From Prunella strophiata (lineage: Eukaryota; Chordata; Aves; Passeriformes; Prunellidae), in NCBI GenBank assembly GCA_036583965.1, contig JAZBQD010000015.1:88771809-88835808 (forward strand): 64,000 bases of DNA, given 5' to 3'. Below the pieces are notes generated by a model that worked only from the letters and a program-made list of their open reading frames with translations, was not told where the DNA came from and searched no databases. A program made the position numbers and the translations under genes. This document shows positions 41,921 through 53,093 of the stretch, piece after piece; the stretch's first letter is position 1; each line of letters opens with the position of its first letter.

Positions 41921-43274
41921 AAGCAGATATTTATCCCCCACAAGGTTAACTAGAAGTGTAAACTGAATTCCATGTTAAATTATCCGCTGTATGCCAAAGC
42001 CACAACTTCTAGTACTCGTTATTACTCTTTCAAAAGAAACAGTCCAGAGTTTACACACACGTATGTTCTGAGGAGAGTATTTTATAAACCCCACAAAAAC
42101 ATTTACACAAAATAACTCAATTTAGGCCAGCAGAGCAAATCTCTCACATACAAAATGTCAGCCAATTAAGCTTTTAGCAGAGCACCAGGGAGACCGATTT
42201 TAGAAAGCTAAGCAGGTTTCTCAGTCTAGGAATGCCTGAAATCTGTTTATTCTCAGTCAACAATGACTTTCTGCCTTCTGCCAATTACTAAAGTAGTGGG
42301 GGGAAAATGGATTTACTCTCTGCTTTTACAGATCAGTTGGCTTAGCAAAATCTAAACTCATACAGAGGCACCTCACAACCCTTCTCATTAATGCAAGCAG
42401 GCGACAACAAAAAATTTGCTTTACTTTCCCCCCTGCTCTCAATCTGCTTATCCTTTCCTACCAACAACTGGAAATGGCTAGTGCTCCCATGGCATTCTTT
42501 CCACTCCTGCCCCTCAGGCTGCAGGATGTAGCAGGGATTTCAGGAAGAGCAGGCATGCAAGGACACAACCATGGGCTGTCCACCAAAGCCAGGGAGCACC
42601 CTCAAACTGAGGGACCGAATAAGCAAATAATCTTCAGGCATGGAAAAAGCCCTAAGATGAAGCTCCTCAAGGCCATAACACCCTGGTGCCAAATGGGGAG
42701 GTTCACTCCTCTGCTTGCTCTCAGCCTTCTACTCTCTTTGATTCCCCTTCCACTGAGCCCCAGAGTCATGCCACGCATCCCACCTCTCCTCCTTTGCTGG
42801 CTCTGGTCTCATCAGACATCTCTGTGGACCAAAGCAATTGATTAATCTGACCTACACTACCCATTTTCATAGCAGCAAAATACATCAAATCAATACATCT
42901 TCCCCAACAGCAGCCAAACTCTCCCTCTCACCTGTGCACCCTTCCCTGGCTCCTGCCCTTGGCCACTTCAGCACATTTATCCATCAGAAAACCTGCTGGT
43001 CCCACACAGACCTTCAACGGAGCCAAAACCACCAAATACTGCTCTTGGGGTCGGGATAGTTCATTTACTGATGAACTCAGAGCAGCACTTTGCAGGCATC
43101 TTGTACTCATTAAAATTATATTCTTCTTGTCTGTGTTTCGTTCCAGACTCAAGGTTTGAACATAACCTTATCTTGGAATAAGTCCCAAATAAATTTCCAT
43201 TTCCCAAAAGACAGGTTTTCTCCAAGGCAAGTAGTGGAAATTTGCAACAGTTTATTAAAAAGAAGCAGCTTTAC

Positions 43275-43316
43275 CTCTGGCCAATATCATGTATTATCTG
43301 GATGTCATCAGAGGTC
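43275..43316 (-). CDS. Possible downstream exon (42 bases, phase 2-2)
   Basis: The acceptor AAGCTACTTTCCAG is strong and the donor GGCCAGAG|GTAAAGCTG is good. In the required phase the exon reads TSDDIQIIHDIGQ, finishing with AG of a split codon. It is short, so chance pairing of sites cannot be excluded. A second strong donor (GCAGAG|GTAAGGG) lies nearby at 43551-43552 and could belong to another small exon. Confidence 0.3.
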
Positions 43317-44369
43317 CTGGAAAGTAGCTTATTCCTAAAACCCTGGAGGCTCTACAGTACATATGATGCTTACCAAATATTCCAAAACACAGTAACTTAT
43401 TTAACTTTCACTCAGTAACATAAGCTTTTGGAATTAAAATAAAAAGCAAACCCCAAACTTAACATATTTAATCTTCTCATTGTAACACGTTTAGAAAACC
43501 CAAGTGCTACAAAGCAAACAAATAAGATGTGCACATAAAATCCTTCCCTTACCTCTGCAAAACACTGCAGGGATGATGCTTGACCAGCTACAACTGTGCC
43601 TTGTGTTTGTATTTCCACCTTCAGTTACTATGGGTATCCTACCCTAGGAGCATTTTTTGACAGTCAGTCAGCATCCCCCAAGACTACCTACACCCACAGG
43701 GAGAAAAGCACTGAGCACAAAAGCTAGCTAGTAACTACTAGCAAAATGTGCCAAACAAACTCTGTCTCTTATTCCCCCTAGCCAAGTACTGGCAGAGGAG
43801 AAAATGAAAGTTTCTCTGCATGTTCTCCACATGTAACACAGAGCACTTCCATGCCACTGCAATGCTGCTGCTGACATAATAACAAAAATGTCCCAGCTCG
43901 TGAGGGTCTACATCACTAACAAGGAGAAACTAACTCTCTCCCATTGTGAAGCCAATTTACTGGGCTTATGAAATGCAATCAAGACATTTCTGCATAGATG
44001 ATGTATCATGAATAAAACAATGAACCATTCTGTTGAAGAATATAACAAAGAACTTCAGCAAAACTAAAAAATAATCTAAAATTCATATAGATTTCTATGC
44101 AAAATTAGAAAACTTTATTTTTTTCCAAATAAGCAAGAAAAGTTTATTTCATAATAAACTAGGGGGCTAAAGGCATCATCCCAGCTCAAGTACACTGATA
44201 CCTGGCATTTTTCCAGTTGAACTCCTCACCAGCATGAAAACAATTCATACTATGGAAATTATTCAGCATTTATGAAATGTTGTAATAAGCAAAAGGAAAA
44301 TCCAGTTAGTCATCTGTCAATCCTCCTGTTGTGAAAGCATCTCATACTTACAGACTATGGGGCTGCTTT

Positions 44370-44383
44370 AAAAAAAAAAAAAA
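44370..44383 (+). repeat. Poly-A run
   Basis: Fourteen A; simple homopolymer. Confidence 0.9.
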
Positions 44384-46250
44384 TCATACCATAAATTTCT
44401 TCACTTTCTGAAAGGAGACAGTTTCAGTAAACTCCATCTTGGGGAGGATAAAATGCCTCAGGATAAAGGAACTATTTCAGGAAGAAACAGCTGTATATTT
44501 CTATACAAGGATTTGCTATCCGGATATGATAATTTCTTGAAACCTCAAACAAAATACCACAGCATGCTAATCTGCTCTTTCACAGCAGGTAACCTCAGAC
44601 ATCCTATAACTCTACAGCGTGTTCATTCTTGCCTTGTTTAAAGGCTCTGATGAGTGCAGAAACCAGCCCCAGCCCTTCCTCCTGCTTATCAACCCTGTGC
44701 CCTAACATAGTTTTTATTTCATGTTCCAGATTTAAGAAGTTACTCCATTTCTTCCAGGAATATGCTTAATCTTCCTGAAGTTTTATTCACTTTCTAAATA
44801 AAAAAAAATACCATTTTTTAAAAAGTGGTTTTTTAAGAGGGATTTTAAATTTCACTGGAGTCAGGAAATTAACAAGTGTTCCCCACAACTCAGTTCTGCC
44901 TGGCTGCCACCACAGTGATGTCACCCCTTTCACCATCAGCTTGAATGACATCATCCAGCTCAGGTTCACGCTGCAGCCCATCCCTCACCCTGCCAAAGCC
45001 ACAGCTGCTCCAGGAGCAATTCAGGACTGCTGGACTTTCCTTATCCTGTAAACCAAGGTTTGATCCTTACCGCTGCAGCAGTCAGCACTTATCATTTCTC
45101 CCCTCTCCTTTCCACAGATGACCTTTTGCTTCCAATACAAGAGGAAGAAGACGGAGACAGCGGCCACACAGTCACAGCGTGCATGGCGGAAACGTGTTAC
45201 GGAAGCAGAGGAGAACGGAACAACGCTTATCCAGAGCAGGATTCTCAGTATTTCATAACACTAAGTAATAGCTCGGTTAAACCCTTCACTACAGTTGAGT
45301 CAGAAACTCCAGATCTCAGTAAAGGAAATTGAAAAAACACTCCTCTCTTTGAGGGACTGATAGAAGGACTTTCCCAGAATGACAGTATCCTGGCCCATAC
45401 TGCTCAAATATAAAGCCAATGCCTGCTGTAAAAGACAAGCCCAAATGCTGCTTTGGACAGGGGCAGAGAAGCCAGAGTTTATGTCTATAGGCTCTAATCT
45501 AATTTCATGCCCTCCTCTCATTCTCACTACCCTGTCTTAAAAATTCATGTTTTATTAGATTCATGAAACAGCTACAGCTCATAATGAGATAAGTCAGCTG
45601 ATACTGTCGATGGGGTGTTTTGTACCAAACATTAACACCAATTACATAAACTTTACACTGCACTTTGTTTGCTGAACCCACACACTTAAACTGCTTGTTG
45701 TGTTACTGCAAACAGTTCATTAGCAATACGTTTACAGGCCTGGGCAGCATTAACCTTTCCTCAGAATTGTCCCAAGTGGAGAATGTGGACCTTGTGCTGT
45801 AATTACAGGAGGCACTGCCAGACTCCCAGGTGCTGACATCATGCCTGGGGTAGCACCTTCACCAGGAGTTGGGAGAACCTTGCACCCCCAACACCATCTC
45901 TCTGAGCCCCAGTAGGGACAGGGACAGGCAGGCTCCTCCATCCCATATACAGTTCATAAATTTTATCCATAACTTGAAATAGGAAGGCATCAAACCAAGC
46001 TATCTGCATTTTAAATGCTATCTTAACTTTTCTGACTGCACACAGTTAAGGAGAGCATCATGCTGAGTCTCCTGATTGGAAGAGTTTATGGTTCTATGCA
46101 GGAGAAATGCAGCCAGCATCTCTTCAAAACAGGTTGTTCAAATGCAGGATTCCTGGATCAATTACAAATTAATCAGAGATGCAAAATGTGCACAATCCTT
46201 GTTTTCAACAAGCTACACACACGAGCTCTGCAGTTTGGGAATAAACTTAC

Positions 46251-46319
46251 ACCATAGACAGTGAGTACGTCAAAATAATTTTAAAGGTGACAGCAGGTCT
46301 GTATTTTGTCTTCAAATTC
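46251..46319 (-). CDS. Probable downstream exon (69 bases, phase 2-2)
   Basis: The acceptor CTGTTTTATACCTGCAAAG has a good pyrimidine tract and the donor CTATGGT|GTAAGTTTA is strong. In phase 2 the exon completes a Trp codon from exon 7 and reads NLKTKYRPAVTFKIILTYSL, then SM, ending with GT of the next codon. The length is a multiple of three and both phases match. The gap from exon 7 is about 3.9 kb, longer than the others, so an exon in between may be missing. Confidence 0.4.
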
Positions 46320-49300
46320 CTTTGCAGGTATAAAACAGAGGTCACTAGATGAGAAATATGTATGTGATAAAACCCAGTCACCAACTGTACCACAAAAAAG
46401 AGCTTCTTTAGACAACCAAAAGACAGACCCAAAAATGAAATAATAAGCATTCCTGACCAGAGTTGTGTTCATGGAGTAGACAGAAGAAATGCATTAACAA
46501 CAACAACAAAACAAACCAAAAAGACAAAAAAAATCCAAACCTGTAAAATGCATCTCATGACATGGTTTCACTGATATGGTCTGTGGCTTTAACTAATGTG
46601 AAGAACGCTCAAAAAGATTCATAAATACAGAAGCAGAATTCTTCTTAAGCTCTCCATACAATTATAGAGAGTCTAGAAGAAGTGAGAAATCTGCAAATTT
46701 AAACCCACCACGAAGATACTGAATTTGAGCAGATTTTGTCACATATAGACCAGTCCGAACAGGAATAAGCACGTGGGGAATAGAAGGGAAGCCCAAGGCA
46801 GAGCAGAGCTGGGCCAGGCACGCTTTGTTAGCAGCGGGCAGCAGGGGAATTCACTTTGCTGATAATAAAAGAGAAGTATTTTAATCTCTTTCACAAGCGT
46901 AATCACGAATACAACTGAAAACCATGACGGACCAATTGACGGTTCGTTACAGGGAACAATGCTTTTTGTTTTCTAAAGCCTGCTTTCTCAGATCTTCCAA
47001 GTAAAGGCAGACACATCACAGATTTGAAAGGCAAGGGAGCTGTTTAAAATTAATTTCAGTTCCAGTTGCTGCAGCAAGGGAAGAAACCCATCTTCTCCTA
47101 TTCGGCCATTTGCTTCAAGTGCTGCCTCGCAGAAGGATGTTCCTCCCTGAGCCACCTCGGCTCTACACGAGTTTGTCCACAGACTCTGCCTTGCCCAGGT
47201 CAAGAGTAGTTTTGTTATCAGTATGCTTTAACCTCAGGAAATACTTCAGGGAGACAGCTACACCACCCTCTAAGCACATACTTCAAGAAACCATATCCAG
47301 CTATTTTGCTGTGTGCAAACAGCTATTTTGTCTTTCAAGATCAAAACACAAGCAAACAAATAAACAGAGGGCGATCCAACTGGAAAAATATTTTTGATGG
47401 GAGGAAAAGACTTTGCTAATCGACTATTAGAGAATGCCAAACTGTCTAACACAGAATTCTAGTATGACACAATAACATCATAAGTTAAAACGAATATACA
47501 TGCAGTTTATTCACTGATTTTAAGTAGTTCATCTTAACACAGTAGCACATCTGTTTGGCAAAGGTTTCCCCAATACCACCCCAACAACATTCATTCTCCT
47601 GGCAGGGCTGTCAAAAGCCAGTATTTCCTCAAGGGATGTTATCCGTAATCAGAAATGTGGGTGAGAGATGTGTGCTTGTTTAGCAAATGCCAGCCTCACT
47701 GGGCATCAATGCACACAAACACTCACAGGTCAAACAATTCCCACAACACATGGACCATCTCTCCAGCCCCACTTCGTCCAGGGAGCAATCTTGAGGACTG
47801 CAAACGTCTTACTAAGAAGGTGGCACACCACAACAGCTTGCAGCAGCGCTAAGGCCGTGCTAACCAACCCTGCACCTCTGCAGAATAAATCAGCAGAGCG
47901 CAAACGCTCTCAGTCACGCTCCCAGCACACCACAGATCACCCGTTTCAACTTCTGGTGCAAGGCGATCAATACGAACCTCCTAAAAAATTCCCTCTGAAA
48001 TGCACCGGTGCTTTTGAGGTCCCCTATTTAGTGCCTTGCATTCCTTTACAAAAGATTTGTTCATGCTTTTCTTGACAAATAACAACATAATCGTAAATTG
48101 CGGTATTATAACAGGGTTTATGGACTGAGACCTTCCAGGATATTTATTGTGCTGCTGCATGGGGGAGGTAGTTTCCTTTTTTTATGTGCCCTTGCAGGAA
48201 CGAACTCAAAAGCAGACCCCAATGCTAAGGACAGCCCATCCACTGCAGAGCAGCAGGAATGATGCAAAGGCAGTGCCAAAAAGGTGTTAGTTCATTCTGC
48301 CAGGTTAGGGTGCTCTGAACCACCCCCACAGATGCCAACATGCTGTGGTTGCTGCCTTGTTCACACTTAGACATAAGATGAAACTTTTTCAGAGCATTTC
48401 AAGGTGCCCTGCTGTGTCTGACAATGCCCAAAAGTTTGTAGGGCTGAAAACCTACAGGCGACGCTCCAGACTCAGGACAGTGGAAAAGTATCCCTTCAGG
48501 GAATTCAAGGTGAAGATAAAGGCATGAAATAAGAGAAAAAAAACCAAAACAGAACAAAACAGACAGGAAATATTGTAGAAATGCCTACTGACTAATTCCA
48601 ATTATTTTTAAATGACTTCAACATTTTTTTTTAATACATAAATGCTCTATGTACACTTTCCTAGCAGCCCCTATAAACTCAAATCCAGCACTTTTTGCTT
48701 GCCTTTTTAATTCCCCTAAGTCTCTGAGAAATTTTAAAATATTGCATATATAGATAAGAATCCTGTATATTTGGCTTCCATTCTATTCTTTCCCTCAGTA
48801 GCAGTTTTGCAGTGTATTTCCAAAACCTTGAGAAACCAGGAGCATGACCAGCAGCCTTTTGACCTGAGGCACCCTTCATTCCAGACAGAGCTGGAAAACC
48901 CAGACTGAAAGGTTAACTTACAGGGTATTTAGCTCAATTTAGCTCATGTGGTAGCAGGAGTTTTCACAGAAGCTTTTGTACAGTGCTGTCTGTGGCTCAC
49001 TCTTTCTGAAATCATCCCACCAAAGTGAAAAAGTCAAGAACCTGAATTATGTGGCTCTATCAAAAGTGGCATTTATATGAAAGTACAAATTAAAACCTCT
49101 GAGGATCACAGAGGCTTGGTATATTTCAGCACAGAAAAACAGACAATAATGGTTAGCTAGCTACATTCTGTTTCTCTGTCATCCCCATTATTAAACCACA
49201 GAACAAGCTCTTCTACAGAGGAGGGCCTAATGATCACTAAATATACCTTTAGTCTTTAATTTACGCAAAAACTCTGATTAAGTGCATAGAATTAGCTGAA

Positions 49301-50206
49301 AATAGCAATACAGCTGGCCACCTTTGGCAGATTCACAACCAATATGCTTCATCTATTTGTAGCCACTTCCTTTTGACTGCACCACCTTCATTTAGCTGCC
49401 AAGTTGGAAAGAAGAGCAAATGTTGTACTTCTTTTTAGAGACTGCAGAATTAATTCTTTGTATTTTAAGATCAACAGGCCTCAGTTCAAAAGCACATAGA
49501 GTTTTAGTTGATTAAATCTACCCATTATTTGCTTAAGAGACTCTCTAGACTGAATTTACAGGATGTGACACCAAGCAAATTTCCCCCAACACAGGCTTGC
49601 ACCCAAACTTAGTTCACGCTTCACAGTATAGGGAGAAACAAAATGTAAATGAACAATGTAAAATTTCTTTTTTCAAATCCAGCTGTTAAAATAAAGCATA
49701 TTTTCCTTTTATTTTCCTTTATTTCTGTCTTTAAATAAAAGTAAGGTGTTAGTAAAGCCGTAGTAACATGGCTTTTTTTAACCAAAACTGATTTTACAAA
49801 TGCCGCATGTGTGACCTGCCATGCTTTGACATCTTTAGGTACAAGCCTGGCAGGGATGGAGCCCAGTGTCCTGTCAGTAAGGAGTAGGTACTCAGCAGTA
49901 GTTAGGTGCCAATAGGAGAAGTTTTGTTATGGTACAGGTCTCACAGAAAGAAACATCCCACATAATGCTCAATTTCATCCATAGAAAGTCAACCAAAACA
50001 GTTAAATGCACACAGCAAATGTCAATGTAACTTTTTTCACAACTCCAGTTGACTAGTTCTGGCATTATTTTGTGTTATTTTGTCTCTGCTCTCCCTTTCA
50101 ACACTCACAGAAATAAAAAGTCACATAACATCCTCAGCAAAAATTAATGAGCTGTCTTTACCCCATACCAGCTCATGATGCACATGGTCAAAAGCAAAAC
50201 CATTAC
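46320..50206. other. Probable intron
   Basis: Lies between two candidate exons of the minus-strand gene. An open island at 48723-48652 (minus) reads ELKRQAKSAGFEFIGAARKV, with a good acceptor, but joining it to exon 7 would make a stop codon, so it is not included. Confidence 0.4.
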
Positions 50207-50317
50207 CAAATGAATCTGCAATCAATTTGAAGACATTCAACAGGTCTGTCAAGTGCTTCAAGCAATGCTTCATCTCCGTTCGTAAATACAAGGTGGGACA
50301 GAATAACATCATAAATA
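50207..50317 (-). CDS. Exon 7 of the assembled chain (111 bases, phase 2-2)
   Basis: The donor is TTCATTTG|GTAATGG. The acceptor is a tandem AG (TTTCATAGAG). Using the second AG, the first base completes a Cys codon and the exon reads IYDVILSHLVFTNGDEALL followed by EALDRPVECLQIDCRFI, with a TAA in frame immediately after the donor. The 88-residue methionine-started frame that overlaps here (50387-50121) is in another frame and is less protein-like. The sequence is helical and acidic like the rest of the chain. Confidence 0.68.
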
Positions 50318-50924
50318 CTCTATGAAATATTATTATAAGAGAAACACCACAGCTGACAGCCCAGCCCAGTGAGGTCCAGCCCATCACCCAAGAAGCCTTG
50401 TGGTCACTGAGAAGAGAGGTGAAGTTAACTGTGGTTCAGGTATCGCTGCCACTGCATCTCCTTTGGAAAGCCAAGACAGACAACACTCGATACAGCCTGG
50501 CAGAGCAAGGAAGTGGGTTAGAGGGGCAGCTCCAGTGCTGGAGTGCTACACAAGTAATTTCTGGCAGTCACCCAGGGGAAATTAAAGACGCAGTCACACT
50601 TTCCTGCAAGACTCAGAAAGGACAAACAGATCAAATGCTGTTCCAAACTCACTGGAAAACAAAATCATCCTGCCTTTACATGTCACAAAACCTAGTAAAC
50701 AATTTTTGCCAACCCGTGACACTTGTCATGCCTCATTGTACAGCACATGGTGGAATTCTTTTTAAAGCCTCTCTTTCTACCCACTGCAGAGCCAGGCACC
50801 AGTAGCCTTGGAAATATCCACAGTTGTTATTTTTCTGAGAAAGAGGCCTATACCTTAGACACAGTCAGGACCAACCTTAACTCCATCTGGCTGTTGTAAG
50901 CAACATGAATTTTGGCATCCTTAC

Positions 50925-50966
50925 CACAGGAAATCACACATAATCGAACATATGCTCTCAAATCCT
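50925..50966 (-). CDS. Exon 6 of the assembled chain (42 bases, phase 2-2)
   Basis: The donor CCTGTG|GTAAGGATGCC is close to consensus; the acceptor TGATTAAATAG has a weak pyrimidine tract. In the frame required by exon 5 the first base completes a Leu codon, followed by GFESICSIMCDFL and two bases of the next codon. The frame is open. In a different phase the island would read EDLRAYVRLCVISC, which is also coding-like, so the phase assignment rests on its neighbours. Confidence 0.5.
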
Positions 50967-51327
50967 CTATTTAATCATACATTAATTGATAACATACTAG
51001 CACCTACATATATGTCATTTCTGACAGGTCATAGAAACAACATAGTCAAATCACATTCTGCCTCAATGACCCATATTTTGTCAAAAAAAACAGTCTAGTC
51101 CTCAGCCTCACCACACCTCTCCAGTCTCAAGATGCACAATCTCAAATTTATAAAATTTTAAAGCGGTATTTCCTGCTGTATTGGACTTGTGTGAAGTCAT
51201 GGCTATGAAAAAACAATTTTTCCATCATCACCAGAAGACCTGAATCACCAGGTAGGGAAAGTAACACTTTCAAAATAAAATTTCTGCTGCAGTGATGGGA
51301 GAGGGTAGGGGGAGAAAGAAATAAATG

Positions 51328-51328
51328 A

Positions 51329-51356
<28 letters not shown>
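51328..51356 (+). repeat. Poly-A run (29 A)
   Basis: An uninterrupted run of 29 A lies in the intron after exon 5 and is preceded by AATAAA at 51320-51325. This could be the tail of a small retroposed sequence on the plus strand or simple A-tract expansion. I see no recognisable source gene upstream of it. Confidence 0.9.
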
Positions 51357-51359
<3 letters not shown>

Positions 51360-51501
51360 GTTTGCAGTTGAAGCGTTACTGAATTGTTTTAACATGCAAA
51401 ATAGAAAGAAAAAGTATAAAAGACACTAGAACAACTTTTCTCCTCTTCTGTCCTGGGAAAGTGAATCTGAGAAAGTAAATTACATAAAAGGACAGAAAAT
51501 A

Positions 51502-51524
51502 TTTTTTTTTTTTTAAAAAAAAAA
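51502..51524. repeat. T13-A10 palindromic tract
   Basis: Thirteen T are followed directly by ten A, a self-complementary AT tract lying about 25 bases beyond the exon 5 donor on the intron side. Confidence 0.9.
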
Positions 51525-51549
51525 GCAACTCATTTAGTGTCTTCCTCAC

Positions 51550-51767
51550 AGCACAGCAATAATTTCCTGGCCATAATCATGTCCAGCTTCACTCCACACA
51601 TGATCCAACATTCCCTGAAACCGCTTCTGGTGCAGGAATGCCCTGATTATAAAGTTGCATGGGACTTGCCCTACATAATACAAAGGCATCTCTTCCAGGC
51701 TACACAGCTCCTCTGACACACTGTCCAACAGGAGAACTGCTGCAGACCAAGAATCAGATTCTGAGTT
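51550..51767 (-). CDS. Exon 5 of the assembled chain (largest; about 72 codons, phase 0-2)
   Basis: This is the clearest coding segment in the window. The donor is GCTGTGCT|GTGAGGAAG. The open frame runs over 70 codons with coding-like codon use and contains LLLDSVSEELCSLEEMPLYY, then VGQVPCNFIIRAFLHQKR, then LDHVWSEAGHDYGQEIIAV. The other minus-strand frames contain stops. The 5' border is ambiguous: AG at 51768-51769 or at 51774-51775 both keep phase 0. The acceptor with the best pyrimidine tract (CTTACAG, exon end at 51806) would include an in-frame TGA. The exon ends with two bases of a split codon, so the next exon must supply one base. The protein family is not recognised. Confidence 0.78.
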
Positions 51768-53051
51768 CTGGTCCTCGGGTCATTGCATTTGGGGTTTTTT
51801 TTGCAGCTGTAAGCAGCAAAGGGAAAGAAACTAGAAAACCAGACTTTAGGCTAAAAAGCTGGACAACAGGGTATGATTTAACACATCACACAGCTGAAGA
51901 AAGCCTTTCACTCAAGTCTTTGATACCCACCTACCCACCTATCTATGAAGGAAGAAACGCAGCCAAGCAACAAGGCTATGCAAACATTTCCAGGTTCTAA
52001 AAAGATCCAGCCAGTCAAGCTTCCCCCTTGTGGTTTGCATGTCGTCATCAGCATTGCTCCGTGTTTGTACAGCCTTATAGCTCAAACATGTTTTATATGT
52101 CTTTGGAGGATGAGTGCACATATTTATGAGTTACAGTGATTGCTTCTTCGTGAGCAGTGCACAGACATGTGCAAAACAGAGGTTCCCAAGACTGCAATCC
52201 TGTCTCCAAACAGAATACTGTAAAGAGAAAGAGAGAGGCAGGAAACCAAACCAACATACAATGGTACTGACACATTTTATTAGGAAGGAGCATACATAAA
52301 TTAAACAATGCCACAACAGCACAGCCCCAACAAATCATCTCTGCTACAACTAAATCTTAAACAGCAACATTCTGTGATGCTAAGGTAAATGATCTAATTT
52401 TCTATATTTACTTAGTATCTTTCAACTTAAGTATCCCACAATATAAGTGGTATTTTTTAATGCACATGCATCTCTCAGTTGCCCCTTCCAGTCTTACTCT
52501 TCTCCTCCCTCCCCTCCAAAATTATGTTACAGCATTGGATATATAAGCTGGTAGAGGGAACTAAAAGCAAAGAATCCAATGGGGAGGAATGTAGTCAGCA
52601 GAGATCTATTAAAATTCAATTGCCAGTTCCTATCAGATGAAGATCTCACCTCCCAGTTAACTGTAGTTTGAGTGGGATTAAGATAGAAAGGTGCACTGAA
52701 ACTACAATGGAGCAGGAGTATAACACCTGTGGTTCTTGCAGCTTTACTATGCTTACACATTAGGAAATGACAGCCATCATTTTCAAACATGGATGCAAGA
52801 TCAAAGGCATCTTTGGAATTTCTGCTGGCATTTTATTTCTAGCCAGGACCAGGTCAAGCCCGATGCAACATCTACGGGTCTACCCTTAAAAGGCCTACTA
52901 CATTTTTTGTTTCTAATCAGATGCTTGGGTTTGTAAATGGTTGATTTCCAAGGTGTCTTTTGGTTGCTAAGTACAAAGAAATAGAGGCAACCAGAGCATT
53001 TGCTAGGACAATCACAATATGTAACCCAAAACCAAACAGTCTCACATTTAC

Positions 53052-53093
53052 CTTCATATCTGACAGCCTCTTCAGGAAAGTTTCTTCATCCAA
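53052..53093 (-). CDS. Exon 4 of the assembled chain (14 codons, phase 0-0)
   Basis: The donor GATATGAAG|GTAAATGTGAG is strong. The coding bases give LDEETFLKRLSDMK, which reads naturally after the preceding exon (NRLTE then LDEETF). The acceptor chosen (GGGTGTAG) has a purine-rich rather than pyrimidine-rich approach. The better-looking acceptor further upstream (TACATCATAG) would bring in-frame stops. The donor and the phase agreement support the exon, but the 5' border is uncertain. Confidence 0.45.

Larger units (their letters stand above)
32182..43274. other. Probable intron or intergenic DNA
   Basis: No exon with both splice sites and a phase-compatible frame was found. It holds homopolymer tracts (33907, 36850, 39668, 41911) and a GC-rich hairpin (32950). 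The 191-residue minus frame at 33335-32760 is the longest in the window, but its Ser/Cys/Trp-rich composition and lack of splice context argue against coding. Confidence 0.5.

Noticed and set aside
47668..48075. 135-residue plus-strand frame
   Set aside because: Low-complexity Thr/Ser/Gln/Pro-rich translation, no supporting signals.
48652..48723. Minus-strand island reading ELKRQAKSAGFEFIGAARKV with a good acceptor
   Set aside because: Coding-like, but joining it to exon 7 creates TGA at the junction, and its donor (GGAAA|GTGTAC) is weak.
48922..48990. Strong minus-strand donor CCT|GTAAGTTAACC
   Set aside because: All three frames contain stops within a few codons upstream, so no coding exon can end here.
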